A stretch of DNA of 13,405 nt from Bordetella parapertussis (GTDB taxonomy: Bacteria > Pseudomonadota > Gammaproteobacteria > Burkholderiales > Burkholderiaceae_B), in assembly GCA_945895265.1 (NCBI GenBank), contig CAMDEF010000073.1:1-13405 (forward strand), in the 5' to 3' direction. The notes under the pieces were generated by a model. It was not told where the DNA came from. It made no database searches and worked only from the letters and a program-made list of their open reading frames with translations. The translations under genes and the position numbers were made by a program. The number at the start of each line of letters is the position of its first letter. Position 1 is the first letter of the stretch. Positions 1-6,807 of the stretch are shown piece by piece.

Positions 1-446
1 ACACCCTTGTTTGTTTTCATGGCGAGTTCTAGGTTTTCAAAGACGGTGTGGTTTTCAAACACGGTTGGGCGTTGAAATTTTCGACCAATACCGACATCGG
101 CAATTTGCGCTTCATGCATTTTGGTGAGGTCGATGTTTTGGCCAAAAAAGGCTGTGCCTGAGGTGGGCTTGGTTTTGCCAGTAATGACATCCATCATGGT
201 GGTTTTACCGGCGCCGTTCGGGCCAATCACGCAGCGTAGTTCGCCCACGTCGATGTCAATCGATAAATCATGCAGCGCGCGAAAACCGTCAAAGACAACG
301 CTGATCGACTCAAGATACAAGATGGCGCCGTGCGTGGTGTCGACACCGGGGGTTTTGAGGCGGCCGTATGAGGCCTTACCGCTCGCCCCGTTACTTCGGG
401 TGCTGGCTTCTACAGAATCGTGTGAGGCGATGGTTTGCGTATTCAT
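1..446 (-). CDS. urtD: Urea ABC transporter ATP-binding protein UrtD (partial, C-terminus outside window)
   Basis: This is the cytoplasmic ATPase that, with UrtE, powers urea import through UrtB/UrtC. About 148 N-terminal codons are present and the rest runs off the left edge. After a polar, Ser/Thr-rich N-terminal stretch of about 40 residues, the ABC fold begins (LYLESISVVFDGFRALHDLS). The Walker A motif GPNGAGKTT follows (plus-strand positions about 200-230). Further on comes the LivG/UrtD-like segment DVGIGRKFQRPTVFENHTVFENL, which includes the Q-loop region. The FQRPTVFENHTVFENLELA wording is typical of UrtD rather than of LivG. The ATG overlaps the urtC stop as ATGA (443-446), which suggests translational coupling. 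The signature motif, Walker B and H-loop lie outside the window. Identity is also supported by the urtABC genes directly upstream. Confidence 0.93.
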   Translation of the reverse strand, partial: MNTQTIASHDSVEASTRSNGASGKASYGRLKTPGVDTTHGAILYLESISVVFDGFRALHDLSIDIDVGELRCVIGPNGAGKTTMMDVITGKTKPTSGTAFFGQNIDLTKMHEAQIADVGIGRKFQRPTVFENHTVFENLELAMKTNKG

Positions 447-1570
447 GCCGTCTGTCCTTTGCGTTGGCTGAGTTTGCGCACCAGGCCCACAATGCCTTGC
501 GGTAAAAAGATTGTGACGAGTACAAAAATTAGGCCAAGCGCATACAACCAAAATTCAGGAAACACACTGGTAAACCACGTCTTCAAACCGTTGATGGTGC
601 CAGCGCCAATGATCGGGCCAATGAGCGTGCCGCGCCCGCCGGTGGCCACCCAGATCACCATTTCGATTGAGTTCTCGGTCGACATCTCGCCCGGATTAAT
701 GATGCCAACTTGTGGCACATAGAGGGCACCGGCCACCGCGCATAGCATTGCAGACAGTGTCCAGATGAACAGTTTGAAACCGAGTGGCTCGTAGCCTAAA
801 AAGCGCAAGCGACTTTCAGAATCGCGAATGGCCGTAAGCACCCGACCGAGTTTGGATTGTGTGATGGCGCGACCTAACACGAGTGCGCCTAACAAGGCTG
901 ATAAGCTGACCCAGTACAACACCGCGCGAGTGCTGGCCGAGGTGATGTCAAAGCCAAGAATCTTTTTGAAATCGGTAAAGCCGTTATTGCCGCCAAAGCC
1001 TGTTTCGTTTCTAAAAAATAACAGCATGGCTGCAAAGGTGAGTGCTTGCGTGATGATCGAAAAATAAACCCCTTTGATGCGCGAACGAAACGCGAAGTAG
1101 CCGAATAAAAAGGCAAGCAAGCCTGGTATGGCCAGCATCAAAAACATGGCGTACCAAAAGTGTTCGGTAAACGACCAAAACCAAGGATAGGTTTTCCAGC
1201 TCAGAAAGGTCATAAAGTCGGGCACAATATCCGCAGACGCTTTACCCGCGCGCATTAAGTACATGCCGTGGGCGTAGCCACCTAGCGCAAAAAATAAACC
1301 ATGACCCAAGGACAAAATGCCGGTGTAACCCCAAACGAGGTCGAGTGCGAGTGCCGCCATCGCATAACAAATAAATTTGCCGATCAGACCGATCGCAAAA
1401 GACGAGACGTGTAGTGGGTGCCCAACCGGAAACAGCAGGTTAAGCACGGGTAAACAGGCAAACACGATCACGACGATCGCGATCGCGGTCCAGGCGCGAG
1501 GCGAATACAACGCGGTGGGCGCAGAGGATAAGGAGGTTGTGGCGGCGGGCGTCATCGTGGCTACACTCAT
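443..1570 (-). CDS. urtC: Urea ABC transporter permease UrtC
   Basis: This is the second membrane subunit (LivM-like) of the urea importer, 375 residues, a normal length. A short polar N-terminus is followed by a hydrophobic segment (about residues 28-50) and further membrane spans throughout. Family signatures seen are DLVWGYTGILSLGHGLFFALGGYAHGMYLMR (about 78-108), GVYFSIITQALTFA, and the cytoplasmic coupling loop SKLGRVLTAIRDSESRLRFLGY, which in this family contacts the ATPases. The C-terminal stretch VIWVATGGRGTLIGPIIGA is also characteristic. Retention of the NETGFGGNNGFTDF segment favours UrtC over a generic branched-chain amino acid permease. The start at 1570 overlaps the urtB stop (ATGA, 1567-1570) and the stop overlaps the urtD start. 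An internal Met at codon 6 is a possible alternative start. Confidence 0.95.
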   Translation of the reverse strand: MSVATMTPAATTSLSSAPTALYSPRAWTAIAIVVIVFACLPVLNLLFPVGHPLHVSSFAIGLIGKFICYAMAALALDLVWGYTGILSLGHGLFFALGGYAHGMYLMRAGKASADIVPDFMTFLSWKTYPWFWSFTEHFWYAMFLMLAIPGLLAFLFGYFAFRSRIKGVYFSIITQALTFAAMLLFFRNETGFGGNNGFTDFKKILGFDITSASTRAVLYWVSLSALLGALVLGRAITQSKLGRVLTAIRDSESRLRFLGYEPLGFKLFIWTLSAMLCAVAGALYVPQVGIINPGEMSTENSIEMVIWVATGGRGTLIGPIIGAGTINGLKTWFTSVFPEFWLYALGLIFVLVTIFLPQGIVGLVRKLSQRKGQTA

Positions 1571-3192
1571 TCTGCACTTCTCTCTTTGGGTGCAAACAAC
1601 CCTTGTGGGCGTTTTTGTACAAAGAGCACAATAAATAACAAAATCGCAATTTTGGCGATCACGGCACCCCAGAAGGGTTCAATAAATTTATTCAGAGCAC
1701 CCAGCCCCATCGCGGCGACGACCGTGCCAGCAAGTTGTCCGACACCGCCTAGCACCACCACCATAAACGAATCCACAATATAGCCACGGCCAAGATCAGG
1801 CCCCACGTTGCTTAACTGCGATAACGCAACGCCAGCCAGGCCTGCAATCCCAGAACCTAACCCAAAGGCCAACATATCAATGCGACCGGTGGGTACGCCG
1901 ACACAATCTGCCATGCGGCGATTTTGAGTGATCGCCCGCACAAAAAGACCTAGGCGTGTGTGGTTCAAGACCAACCACACCACGACCACCACACACAGTG
2001 CAAAGCCAACAATGACGATACGGTTGTAGCTGAGTGACAGATTGCCCAAGATGGTCACGCCACCACTCATCCAGCTGGGGTTTGCGACTTCGACGTTTTG
2101 CGCGCCGAACAAACTGCGCACCGCCTGCATCAGGATCAAGCTGATTCCCCAGGTCGCCAACAAGGTTTCAAGTGGTCGACCATAGAGCCAGCGGATCACG
2201 GTGCGCTCAAGCGCCATCCCGACCAGCGCGGTGACGATAAAGGCGACCGGCAAGGCGGCCACGACATACCAGTCGATCCAACCAGGTAACCATTGTTTAA
2301 ATAGTCCTTGCACGAGGTACGTGGCGTAGGCGCCAATCATTAAAAGTTCGCCATGCGCCATGTTGATCACGCCCATGAGGCCAAAGGTGATCGCTAGGCC
2401 GAGTGCAGCCAGCAAGAGCACGCTGCCAAGGCTGATACCAAAGAAGAGATTGCCAACCCAGGCCACAACGGTTTGATGCCATTCAATTTGAGCGATAGCG
2501 GTTTTTGCTGCTGCGCGCACGTCAGCATCAGTCTCAGCAAAAGCGCCAGCGGCGTCAGGCGTGACCATCGCGGTTAACAGGGGTTTGAAACTTGCATTTT
2601 TGCTGTCGCCAAGTAACGCCACTGCGCGGCGCCGCGTTGCGGCGTCGGTACTTTTAATCGAGCCGCTTGCTAACGCGACATTCAGAGCGCTTTTAATGAC
2701 GGGGTCTTGCTCGGCTCCCAGTGCACGCTCAAGCAAGGGTGCGCGCGCGGGATCTGCTTCTTTTTGTAGACGTTGTGCAGCAGCCAAGCGCACGGTGCGC
2801 TGAGGTGAAAATAATTCGGCGCTTGCAAGCGCCGCTTGAAGTGCGCTACGCAGACGATTGTTCAGTGTAAATTGCTGAGCATCTGCAGGAGCCACAACCG
2901 TTTCACCGGTTGTGGGGTCAAGCGCTTTACCTGCTCCGACCACTAATAAAACTTTGTTGTCAGAGGTAATCAGAACGTTGCCCGCCCCCAACGCAGCCAA
3001 CACTGCGGCTGCGCCAGGAGAGGTGAGTTGCCCCAACGCTGTAATCGACTCTACCTTCTCGGTATTGGTGTCGCCGGTCAGACCGCTCAGGACTGAGCGC
3101 TCGACCAAGTCGGCGGCAACGCTGCAGTGCATCGGTAACGCGAGCAACACAACGAGCAGCCACCGTTTTAAGGTAGGGTAAATCAAGAACAT
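1567..3192 (-). CDS. urtB: Urea ABC transporter permease UrtB with long periplasmic N-terminal domain
   Basis: This is the first membrane subunit (LivH-like) of the urea importer, 541 residues. A signal-like hydrophobic N-terminus (residues 1-27, ending CSVAADL) precedes an Ala-rich helical region (about 30-238) with HEAT-like repeats such as VRLAAAQRLQKEADPARAPLLERAL and RRRAVALLGDSKNASFKPLL. The permease proper starts near residue 245, with the signature MGVINMAHGELLMIGAY at 273-289. The coupling loop TRLGLFVRAITQNRRMADCVGV follows at 412-432, then VVVLGGVGQLAGTVVAA. The long soluble front domain is a known feature of proteobacterial UrtB and separates it from LivH (about 300 residues). The gene begins 27 nt after the urtA stop. 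The Shine-Dalgarno sequence is weak, so the start rests on the signal peptide and operon spacing. Confidence 0.95.
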   Translation of the reverse strand: MFLIYPTLKRWLLVVLLALPMHCSVAADLVERSVLSGLTGDTNTEKVESITALGQLTSPGAAAVLAALGAGNVLITSDNKVLLVVGAGKALDPTTGETVVAPADAQQFTLNNRLRSALQAALASAELFSPQRTVRLAAAQRLQKEADPARAPLLERALGAEQDPVIKSALNVALASGSIKSTDAATRRRAVALLGDSKNASFKPLLTAMVTPDAAGAFAETDADVRAAAKTAIAQIEWHQTVVAWVGNLFFGISLGSVLLLAALGLAITFGLMGVINMAHGELLMIGAYATYLVQGLFKQWLPGWIDWYVVAALPVAFIVTALVGMALERTVIRWLYGRPLETLLATWGISLILMQAVRSLFGAQNVEVANPSWMSGGVTILGNLSLSYNRIVIVGFALCVVVVVWLVLNHTRLGLFVRAITQNRRMADCVGVPTGRIDMLAFGLGSGIAGLAGVALSQLSNVGPDLGRGYIVDSFMVVVLGGVGQLAGTVVAAMGLGALNKFIEPFWGAVIAKIAILLFIVLFVQKRPQGLFAPKERSAE

Positions 3193-3219
3193 GTCGATGC
3201 AATCTCATAGTGTGGCGAA

Positions 3220-4470
3220 TTACAGGCCTTGCTTGCCTTCGTTGCCAGCAATGAAGGGGCTCCAAGGCTGTGCACGAATCGGGCCTTTGCTTTTCCAGAC
3301 CACGTTGAACTGACCGTTCGCCTGAATTTCGCCGATGTAGACGGGCTTATGCAGGTGATGATTGGTCTTGTCCATCATGATGGTAAAGCCATCGGGTGCC
3401 GCAAATGTTTGGCCGCTCATCGCCGCAATCACTTTGTCAGTATCGGTTGTTTTAGCGGCCTCAACGGCTTGCTTCCACATGTACATGCCGACGTAAGTGG
3501 CTTCCATTGGGTCGTTGGTCACCGCAGTGGCAAAGTTAGGCAGATTCTTGGCTTTTGCGTAAGCTTTCCATTTGGCGACAAACTCAGTGTTCACTGGATT
3601 CTTGATTGATTCAAAGTAGTTCCAGGCAGCAAGGTGGCCAACCAAAGGCTTGGTATCCACACCGCGCAGTTCTTCTTCGCCCACCGAGAACGCTACGACT
3701 GGCACGTCGGTGGCTTTCAGGCCGGCGTTACCAAGTTCTTTGTAGAACGGCACGTTTGAGTCACCGTTAATCGTCGAGATCACAGCAGTTTTGCCACCGG
3801 TTGCAAACTTTTTGATGTCAGCAACAATGGTTTGATAATCAGAGTGACCAAATGGCGTGTATTTTTCGTCGATGTCGCTTTCTTTCACACCCTTAGAAAT
3901 TAAGAAGGCACGCAAGATCTTGTTGGTGGTGCGTGGGTACACATAGTCAGTGCCAAGCAAGACAAAACGCTTGGCGCCGCCGCCGTCTGCACTCATCAGG
4001 TACTCAACAGCAGGGATCGCCTGTTGGTTTGGTGCGGCTCCGGTGTAGAACACGTTTTTCTCAAGCTCTTCGCCCTCGTACTGCACGGGGTAGAACAGCA
4101 GGCTGTTGAGTTCTTTAAAGACTGGCAATACTGATTTGCGCGACACCGAGGTCCAGCATCCAAATACCACCGAGACTTTGTCCTGAGCAATCAACTGACG
4201 CGCTTTTTCGGCAAATAAAGGCCAGTTTGAGGCGGGGTCAACAATGACGGGTTCCAGTTTCTTGCCCATCACGCCACCCTTGGCGTTGATCTCGTCGATC
4301 GTCATCAGGGCAACGTCTTTTAACGCTGTCTCAGAAATTGCCATCGTGCCTGATAGCGAGTGCAAGATACCAACTTTAATGGTGTCTTGGGCAAAAGCGG
4401 TACCTGCAAAACCCGTCATGGCTAGAAGGCTAGCGGCGGTCAACTGCTTAAGAACTAATCTGCGTTTCAT
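3220..4470 (-). CDS. urtA: Urea ABC transporter substrate-binding protein UrtA
   Basis: This is the periplasmic receptor that captures urea for UrtBCDE, 416 residues from the chosen start. The frame is open to 4626, but the ATG at 4470 is preceded by AGGAGT at good spacing and opens a clear export signal (residues 1-27, cleavage near TAFA|QDT). The signal begins KRRLVLK, which resembles a twin-arginine motif, so Tat export is possible but not certain. The mature protein has the UrtA hallmarks IKVGILHSLSGTMAISETALKD, GCWTSVSRKSVLPVF, LLFYPVQYEGEE and FYTGAAPNQQAIPAVEYLM. These separate urea/short-amide receptors from leucine-binding proteins. It heads the urt operon and lies behind a sigma-54-type promoter, consistent with nitrogen-limitation control. 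Identity is very secure. Specificity for urea over short amides is inferred from the family. Confidence 0.96.
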   Translation of the reverse strand: MKRRLVLKQLTAASLLAMTGFAGTAFAQDTIKVGILHSLSGTMAISETALKDVALMTIDEINAKGGVMGKKLEPVIVDPASNWPLFAEKARQLIAQDKVSVVFGCWTSVSRKSVLPVFKELNSLLFYPVQYEGEELEKNVFYTGAAPNQQAIPAVEYLMSADGGGAKRFVLLGTDYVYPRTTNKILRAFLISKGVKESDIDEKYTPFGHSDYQTIVADIKKFATGGKTAVISTINGDSNVPFYKELGNAGLKATDVPVVAFSVGEEELRGVDTKPLVGHLAAWNYFESIKNPVNTEFVAKWKAYAKAKNLPNFATAVTNDPMEATYVGMYMWKQAVEAAKTTDTDKVIAAMSGQTFAAPDGFTIMMDKTNHHLHKPVYIGEIQANGQFNVVWKSKGPIRAQPWSPFIAGNEGKQGL

Positions 4471-4519
4471 CTTTAAACTCCTGAATAGATCACTGTTCGG
4501 CTGCGCCGGTTCAAGGGCC

Positions 4520-4547
4520 GCATAACTTTTGTGGTTGAAAGCTATGC
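4520..4547 (-). promoter_or_regulatory. Hairpin at the 5' end of the predicted urtA leader
   Basis: On the minus strand GCATAGCTTT pairs with AAAGTTATGC around an 8-nt loop (CAACCACA). This gives a 10-bp stem with one G-U pair. It would begin about three nucleotides after the predicted sigma-54 start, a position typical of 5' hairpins that slow mRNA decay. It has no U-tract and is not a terminator. Its role is inferred. Confidence 0.45.
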
Positions 4548-4560
4548 TTGACAGGTCTAA

Positions 4561-4576
4561 AGCAAAAGGTGTGCCA
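4561..4576 (-). promoter_or_regulatory. Sigma-54 (RpoN) -24/-12 promoter of urtA
   Basis: On the minus strand the sequence reads TGGCAC-ACCTT-TTGCT, matching the RpoN consensus TGGCAC-N5-TTGCA/T. The invariant GG and GC are 10 nt apart, as required. The predicted transcription start is near 4550, giving a urtA leader of about 80 nt. RpoN control of urea uptake under nitrogen limitation is known in several proteobacteria. Its use here is inferred from the match and position. Confidence 0.82.
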
Positions 4577-4746
4577 GCTTTTCGACGAGGTTTGATTTTT
4601 TGAAACAAATCCCTCGCAGGTTGCACTAAATCGCCAAAAACTCGGGCGCGAGCTTGAGCTTGGCTTGCGTCAGGGCGTTTCAGTTTAAAAATCGGGCTGA
4701 ATTCCTAAGAACGGTTTGGGCGAAGGGGTCGAGCCCGACGAGTGAC

Positions 4747-4761
4747 GCACGTTGTTGGTGC
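4747..4761 (-). promoter_or_regulatory. Putative NtrC enhancer site, promoter-proximal of the pair
   Basis: The sequence GCACGTTGTTGGTGC fits the NtrC dyad GCAC-N7-GTGC exactly at all eight fixed positions, including the strong half-site TTGGTGCAA. Its centre is about 200 bp upstream of the predicted urtA start, a workable distance for an RpoN enhancer. It overlaps a longer perfect inverted repeat, GTTGTTG-GTG-CAACAAC (4751-4767). The site is symmetric, so strand is given only as that of the presumed target. Confidence 0.62.
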
Positions 4762-4795
4762 AACAACTCGTTTTGATGCCCCAGTTGTCTCGCAG

Positions 4796-4810
4796 GCACC
4801 GAACGGGTGC
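4796..4810 (-). promoter_or_regulatory. Putative NtrC enhancer site, distal of the pair
   Basis: The sequence GCACCGAACGGGTGC again fits GCAC-N7-GTGC exactly, with outer bases giving a GGCACC...GGGTGCA dyad. It is centred 49 bp from the other site. NtrC usually binds cooperatively to paired sites, so two exact cores within 65 bp of a sigma-54 promoter region support each other. The site also lies just upstream of the first possible yggS start, so an effect on yggS cannot be excluded. Confidence 0.58.
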
Positions 4811-4982
4811 ATGTTTCTTCTAACCGATGCGTTGTCGTAAGATGTGCTGTGTCCCCAATGCTGCTGAGGGCCGACTACTGCATGAGCCGCTTAACCTTTT
4901 GATGTCTTTGCAACTTACGATGAACCCGTCTTCAAATTCAGAGCACCCCAGCGACCAAGCGCAACAGTCGCAGGTCGACACG

Positions 4983-5675
4983 ATGGCACTTCGGGTCAGT
5001 CGGATTCAGGCACGGATGGCGCAGGCGTGCGCGCGGGTTGGGCGCGACCCTGCTGAGGTCGCGCTATTACCTGTGAGCAAAACGTTTGGCACCAATGCGA
5101 TACGCGAGGCGCTCGCCCTTGGCTTTACTCGGTTTGGCGAAAATCGCATGCAAGAGGTCGCGCAAAAGGCACCAGTGTTGCAAGACTGCAATGTCAATTG
5201 GGTTGTGATCGGACACTTGCAAACTAACAAGGCTAAAGAAGTGGCACGCTATGCCAGTGAGTTGCAGTCGCTCGACCGGGTTGACCTCGCCGAGGCGCTT
5301 GAGCGGCGCTTGCAGTTAGAAGGGCGTTCTATCGACGTGCTCGTGCAGGTTAAAACCTCACCTGAAGACACCAAGTCTGGGCTTGAGCCCGCAGAGCTCG
5401 TGTCGTTTTTACGACAACTGTCTCAGTACCCAAGCTTGCACGTCAAAGGCTTGATGACGATGGCCGTGCTCTCAGACGACCCTATCGCCGTGCGCAAGTG
5501 TTTTTCTCAGTTACGCGAACTGCGCGATCAAGCCCTGCAAGAGGGCATCGCCGGGATCTCGCTTGAGCGCCTGTCGATGGGGATGAGCGGTGATTTTGAA
5601 CTTGCAATCGAAGAAGGTTCAACAGAAATCCGGGTGGGGTCGGCGGTCTTTGGTAGCCGCGCAGCCCCAGCCTAA
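4983..5675 (+). CDS. yggS: YggS/PLPBP family pyridoxal-phosphate homeostasis protein
   Basis: This is a cytosolic single-domain PLP-binding protein of the alanine-racemase N-terminal fold. Family members have no known enzymatic activity and help control free PLP and amino/keto-acid balance. From the start chosen here it has 230 residues, the usual length. The PLP lysine is in LLPVSKTF (K33). Other signatures are FGENRMQE (51-58), IGHLQTNKAKEV (77-88), the VKTSPEDTKSGL strand, GLMTM (156-160) and the phosphate-binding C-terminus LSMGMSGDFELAIEEGSTEIRVGSAVFG (197-224). The frame is open back to 4827, with ATGs at 4827, 4902 and 4920. The 4983 ATG was preferred because AGG lies 8 nt upstream and the length fits. 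The 4920 start would add 21 polar residues and remains possible. It is the only plus-strand gene, diverging from urtA and converging on the copper-chaperone gene. Confidence 0.9.
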   Translation: MALRVSRIQARMAQACARVGRDPAEVALLPVSKTFGTNAIREALALGFTRFGENRMQEVAQKAPVLQDCNVNWVVIGHLQTNKAKEVARYASELQSLDRVDLAEALERRLQLEGRSIDVLVQVKTSPEDTKSGLEPAELVSFLRQLSQYPSLHVKGLMTMAVLSDDPIAVRKCFSQLRELRDQALQEGIAGISLERLSMGMSGDFELAIEEGSTEIRVGSAVFGSRAAPA

Positions 5676-5694
5676 GGACTGACTGCTTGTGTTG

Positions 5695-5749
5695 AGTGCT
5701 CAGTACTGAGCATGAAGCACTGAGTACTTAGTGCTTGGTACTCAGTGCT
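5695..5749. repeat. Cluster of overlapping palindromes built on AGTGCTCAGTACT
   Basis: Three related units lie side by side: the perfect 16-bp palindrome TGCTCAGTACTGAGCA (5697-5712), the near-palindrome AGCACTGAGTACTTAGTGCT (5716-5735), and GGTACTCAGTGCT (5737-5749). All are variants of AGTGCT/AGTACT joined by one base, in alternating orientation. Several mutually exclusive hairpins or cruciforms could form. The origin is unknown. Confidence 0.6.
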
Positions 5750-5754
5750 TCATG
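5711..5754. terminator. 17-bp perfect inverted repeat, candidate bidirectional terminator
   Basis: CATGAAGCACTGAGTAC (5711-5727) and its exact reverse complement (5738-5754) flank a 10-nt loop. The hairpin lies between the convergent ends of yggS and the copper-chaperone gene. The right arm contains that gene's last codons and stop (Met-Lys-His-stop). No U-tract follows on either strand, so intrinsic termination is not assured. It may instead be an RNA-end stabiliser or a repeat element. Confidence 0.55.
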
Positions 5755-6257
5755 CCGCTGTGGCCCTGCTCGCCCGCGCTGCCTGGGTTGAAGGTTGAGG
5801 GCTTGACGGTAAAGTTCACGCGTACTTCGCCGGCTTTTTCAAACTTTAAGACGACGGGCACTGAGTCACCCTGTTTAAAGGGCCCCGTGAGCTGCAAGAA
5901 CATCAGGTGAAAGCCGCCAGGCGCAAGCGTGGCAGAACCTTTGGCGGGGATGTCAATGCCCTGTACTTGGCGCATCTTTGCCACGCCGTTTTCGGTGAGG
6001 ACAGTGTGTAACTCGAGGCGTGTTGAGGCTTCAGATTGTGCTGACAGTAAACGATCGCTGACTCCGGAAGGGTTGTTAATCTGCATGTAGCCTGCGCCAT
6101 TGGTTTGCCCAGGCACCGAACCACGCACCCATAAATCATTGATTTCAAGCGAGCCCGCTTTAAAGTCGGCAGCGTGCGCCAGTGTCAGCGTGGCGGCACT
6201 TAAAGTGAGTGTAGCTACCAGGCGGGCTAGCGTATTGAAAGTGTGACGAATAGTCAT
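5742..6257 (-). CDS. PCuA(C)-family periplasmic copper chaperone
   Basis: This is a secreted Cu(I) chaperone of the PCuA(C)/DUF461 family, whose members help load copper centres such as CuA of cytochrome oxidase. It has 171 residues from the ATG at 6257. That start gives a good signal peptide (residues 1-29, AHA|AD). The frame is open to 6359, but the added sequence would spoil the signal and overlap azurin. The copper motif H-X10-M-X21-H-X-M is exact (H84, M95, H117, M119). Family context is also seen in LWVRGSVPGQTNGAGYMQI and LAPGGFHLMFLQLTGPFKQGDSV. The C-terminal tail GHSGMKH offers extra possible copper ligands. It starts 47 nt after the azurin stop with no clear Shine-Dalgarno sequence, so it is probably co-transcribed with azurin. 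Confidence 0.9.
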   Translation of the reverse strand: MTIRHTFNTLARLVATLTLSAATLTLAHAADFKAGSLEINDLWVRGSVPGQTNGAGYMQINNPSGVSDRLLSAQSEASTRLELHTVLTENGVAKMRQVQGIDIPAKGSATLAPGGFHLMFLQLTGPFKQGDSVPVVLKFEKAGEVRVNFTVKPSTFNPGSAGEQGHSGMKH

Positions 6258-6304
6258 AATTAGGAGTCTCAAGTTTAGGGATGACAAAATCTTTACTGCG
6301 GTTG

Positions 6305-6793
6305 TTACTGAACGCTTAACGTACCGCGCATGATTGGCGAGTGGCCAGCGAAGGTGCATAAAAAAACATACTGTTCGCCGGCTTTCAGTTGCGCCACAGC
6401 AAACGTCACACTTGTTGTTTCACCGGCGCCGATCAATTTGGTATGGGCAATCACCCGCTTGTCATTTTGATCAACGTGATGGGCGTCGGCCCCCGCTAAC
6501 ATCCCAGTACGCGCCACCCCATCGAGATCACTTTTTTTGGTTAATACCCAATTATGCGACATCGCGAGAGGAGGTAGGTGCCCCGTGTGTGTCAGTGTGA
6601 CGGTGAAGTCTTTGCAAGCAGCAGGCACGTTGATGTACGAGGGAGCAAAACGTAGTGCGTCATCTGTTTGAAGGGTAGCGCTGCATTCAAGTGCGCTGGC
6701 CGCAGCGGATGCTGTGCTCAGCAACAAAGCTGCGATGGGCACAGCCCAGAGCAAGCCTCGCTTGCGTGTCGATACATAAAAGTGCTGTTGCAT
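6305..6793 (-). CDS. Azurin (type 1 blue copper protein)
   Basis: This is a periplasmic cupredoxin that carries electrons between respiratory or denitrification partners. It has 162 residues with a signal peptide of about 34 (RKRGLLWAVPIAALLLSTASAAASA). With the mature numbering that puts the first Cys at 3, all copper ligands fall at canonical places: His46 (SHNWVL), Cys112, His117 and Met121 (CTFAGHSPIM). Cys3 and Cys26 can form the usual disulfide. RVIAHTKLIGAGETTSVTF is the classic azurin strand. Two changes stand out: Ser replaces Gly45, whose carbonyl is normally an axial copper contact, and Ala replaces Pro115. The gene starts 14 nt after the dprA stop and lacks an obvious Shine-Dalgarno sequence. 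Its promoter may lie in the 3' part of dprA. Confidence 0.94.
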   Translation of the reverse strand: MQQHFYVSTRKRGLLWAVPIAALLLSTASAAASALECSATLQTDDALRFAPSYINVPAACKDFTVTLTHTGHLPPLAMSHNWVLTKKSDLDGVARTGMLAGADAHHVDQNDKRVIAHTKLIGAGETTSVTFAVAQLKAGEQYVFLCTFAGHSPIMRGTLSVQ

Positions 6794-6807
6794 AGTGTGT
6801 TCACTGA

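Larger units (their letters stand above)
4471..4982. other. Intergenic regulatory region between divergent urtA and yggS
   Basis: This stretch has no convincing gene. It holds the urtA Shine-Dalgarno sequence (AGGAG, complement of about 4479-4483), the leader hairpin, the sigma-54 promoter and the two NtrC-like dyads. An A-rich tract with AATCAA on the minus strand (4592-4597) lies between promoter and dyads, where an IHF bend site would be expected, but it only half matches the IHF consensus. The right part (4827-4982) is open in the yggS frame and may be partly coding if yggS starts upstream. No confident sigma-70 promoter for yggS was found. Confidence 0.6.

Noticed and set aside
4548..4553. 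TTGACA on the plus strand, possible -35 box for yggS
   Set aside because: No -10-like hexamer lies 16-18 nt downstream (the place holds GTGCCA), and it is far from yggS.
4584..4610. A-rich tract with AATCAA, possible IHF site
   Set aside because: The first half of the consensus fits, but the TTR part is CGT. Kept only as a remark, not as a feature.
4619..4637. TTGCACTA resembling a third NtrC site
   Set aside because: Only one half matches; the partner half is CCAA instead of GTGC, so it is at most a weak half-site.
4692..4738. TCGGGCT/AGCCCGA inverted repeat
   Set aside because: Seven-base arms separated by 33 nt are weak, and nothing else supports a function.
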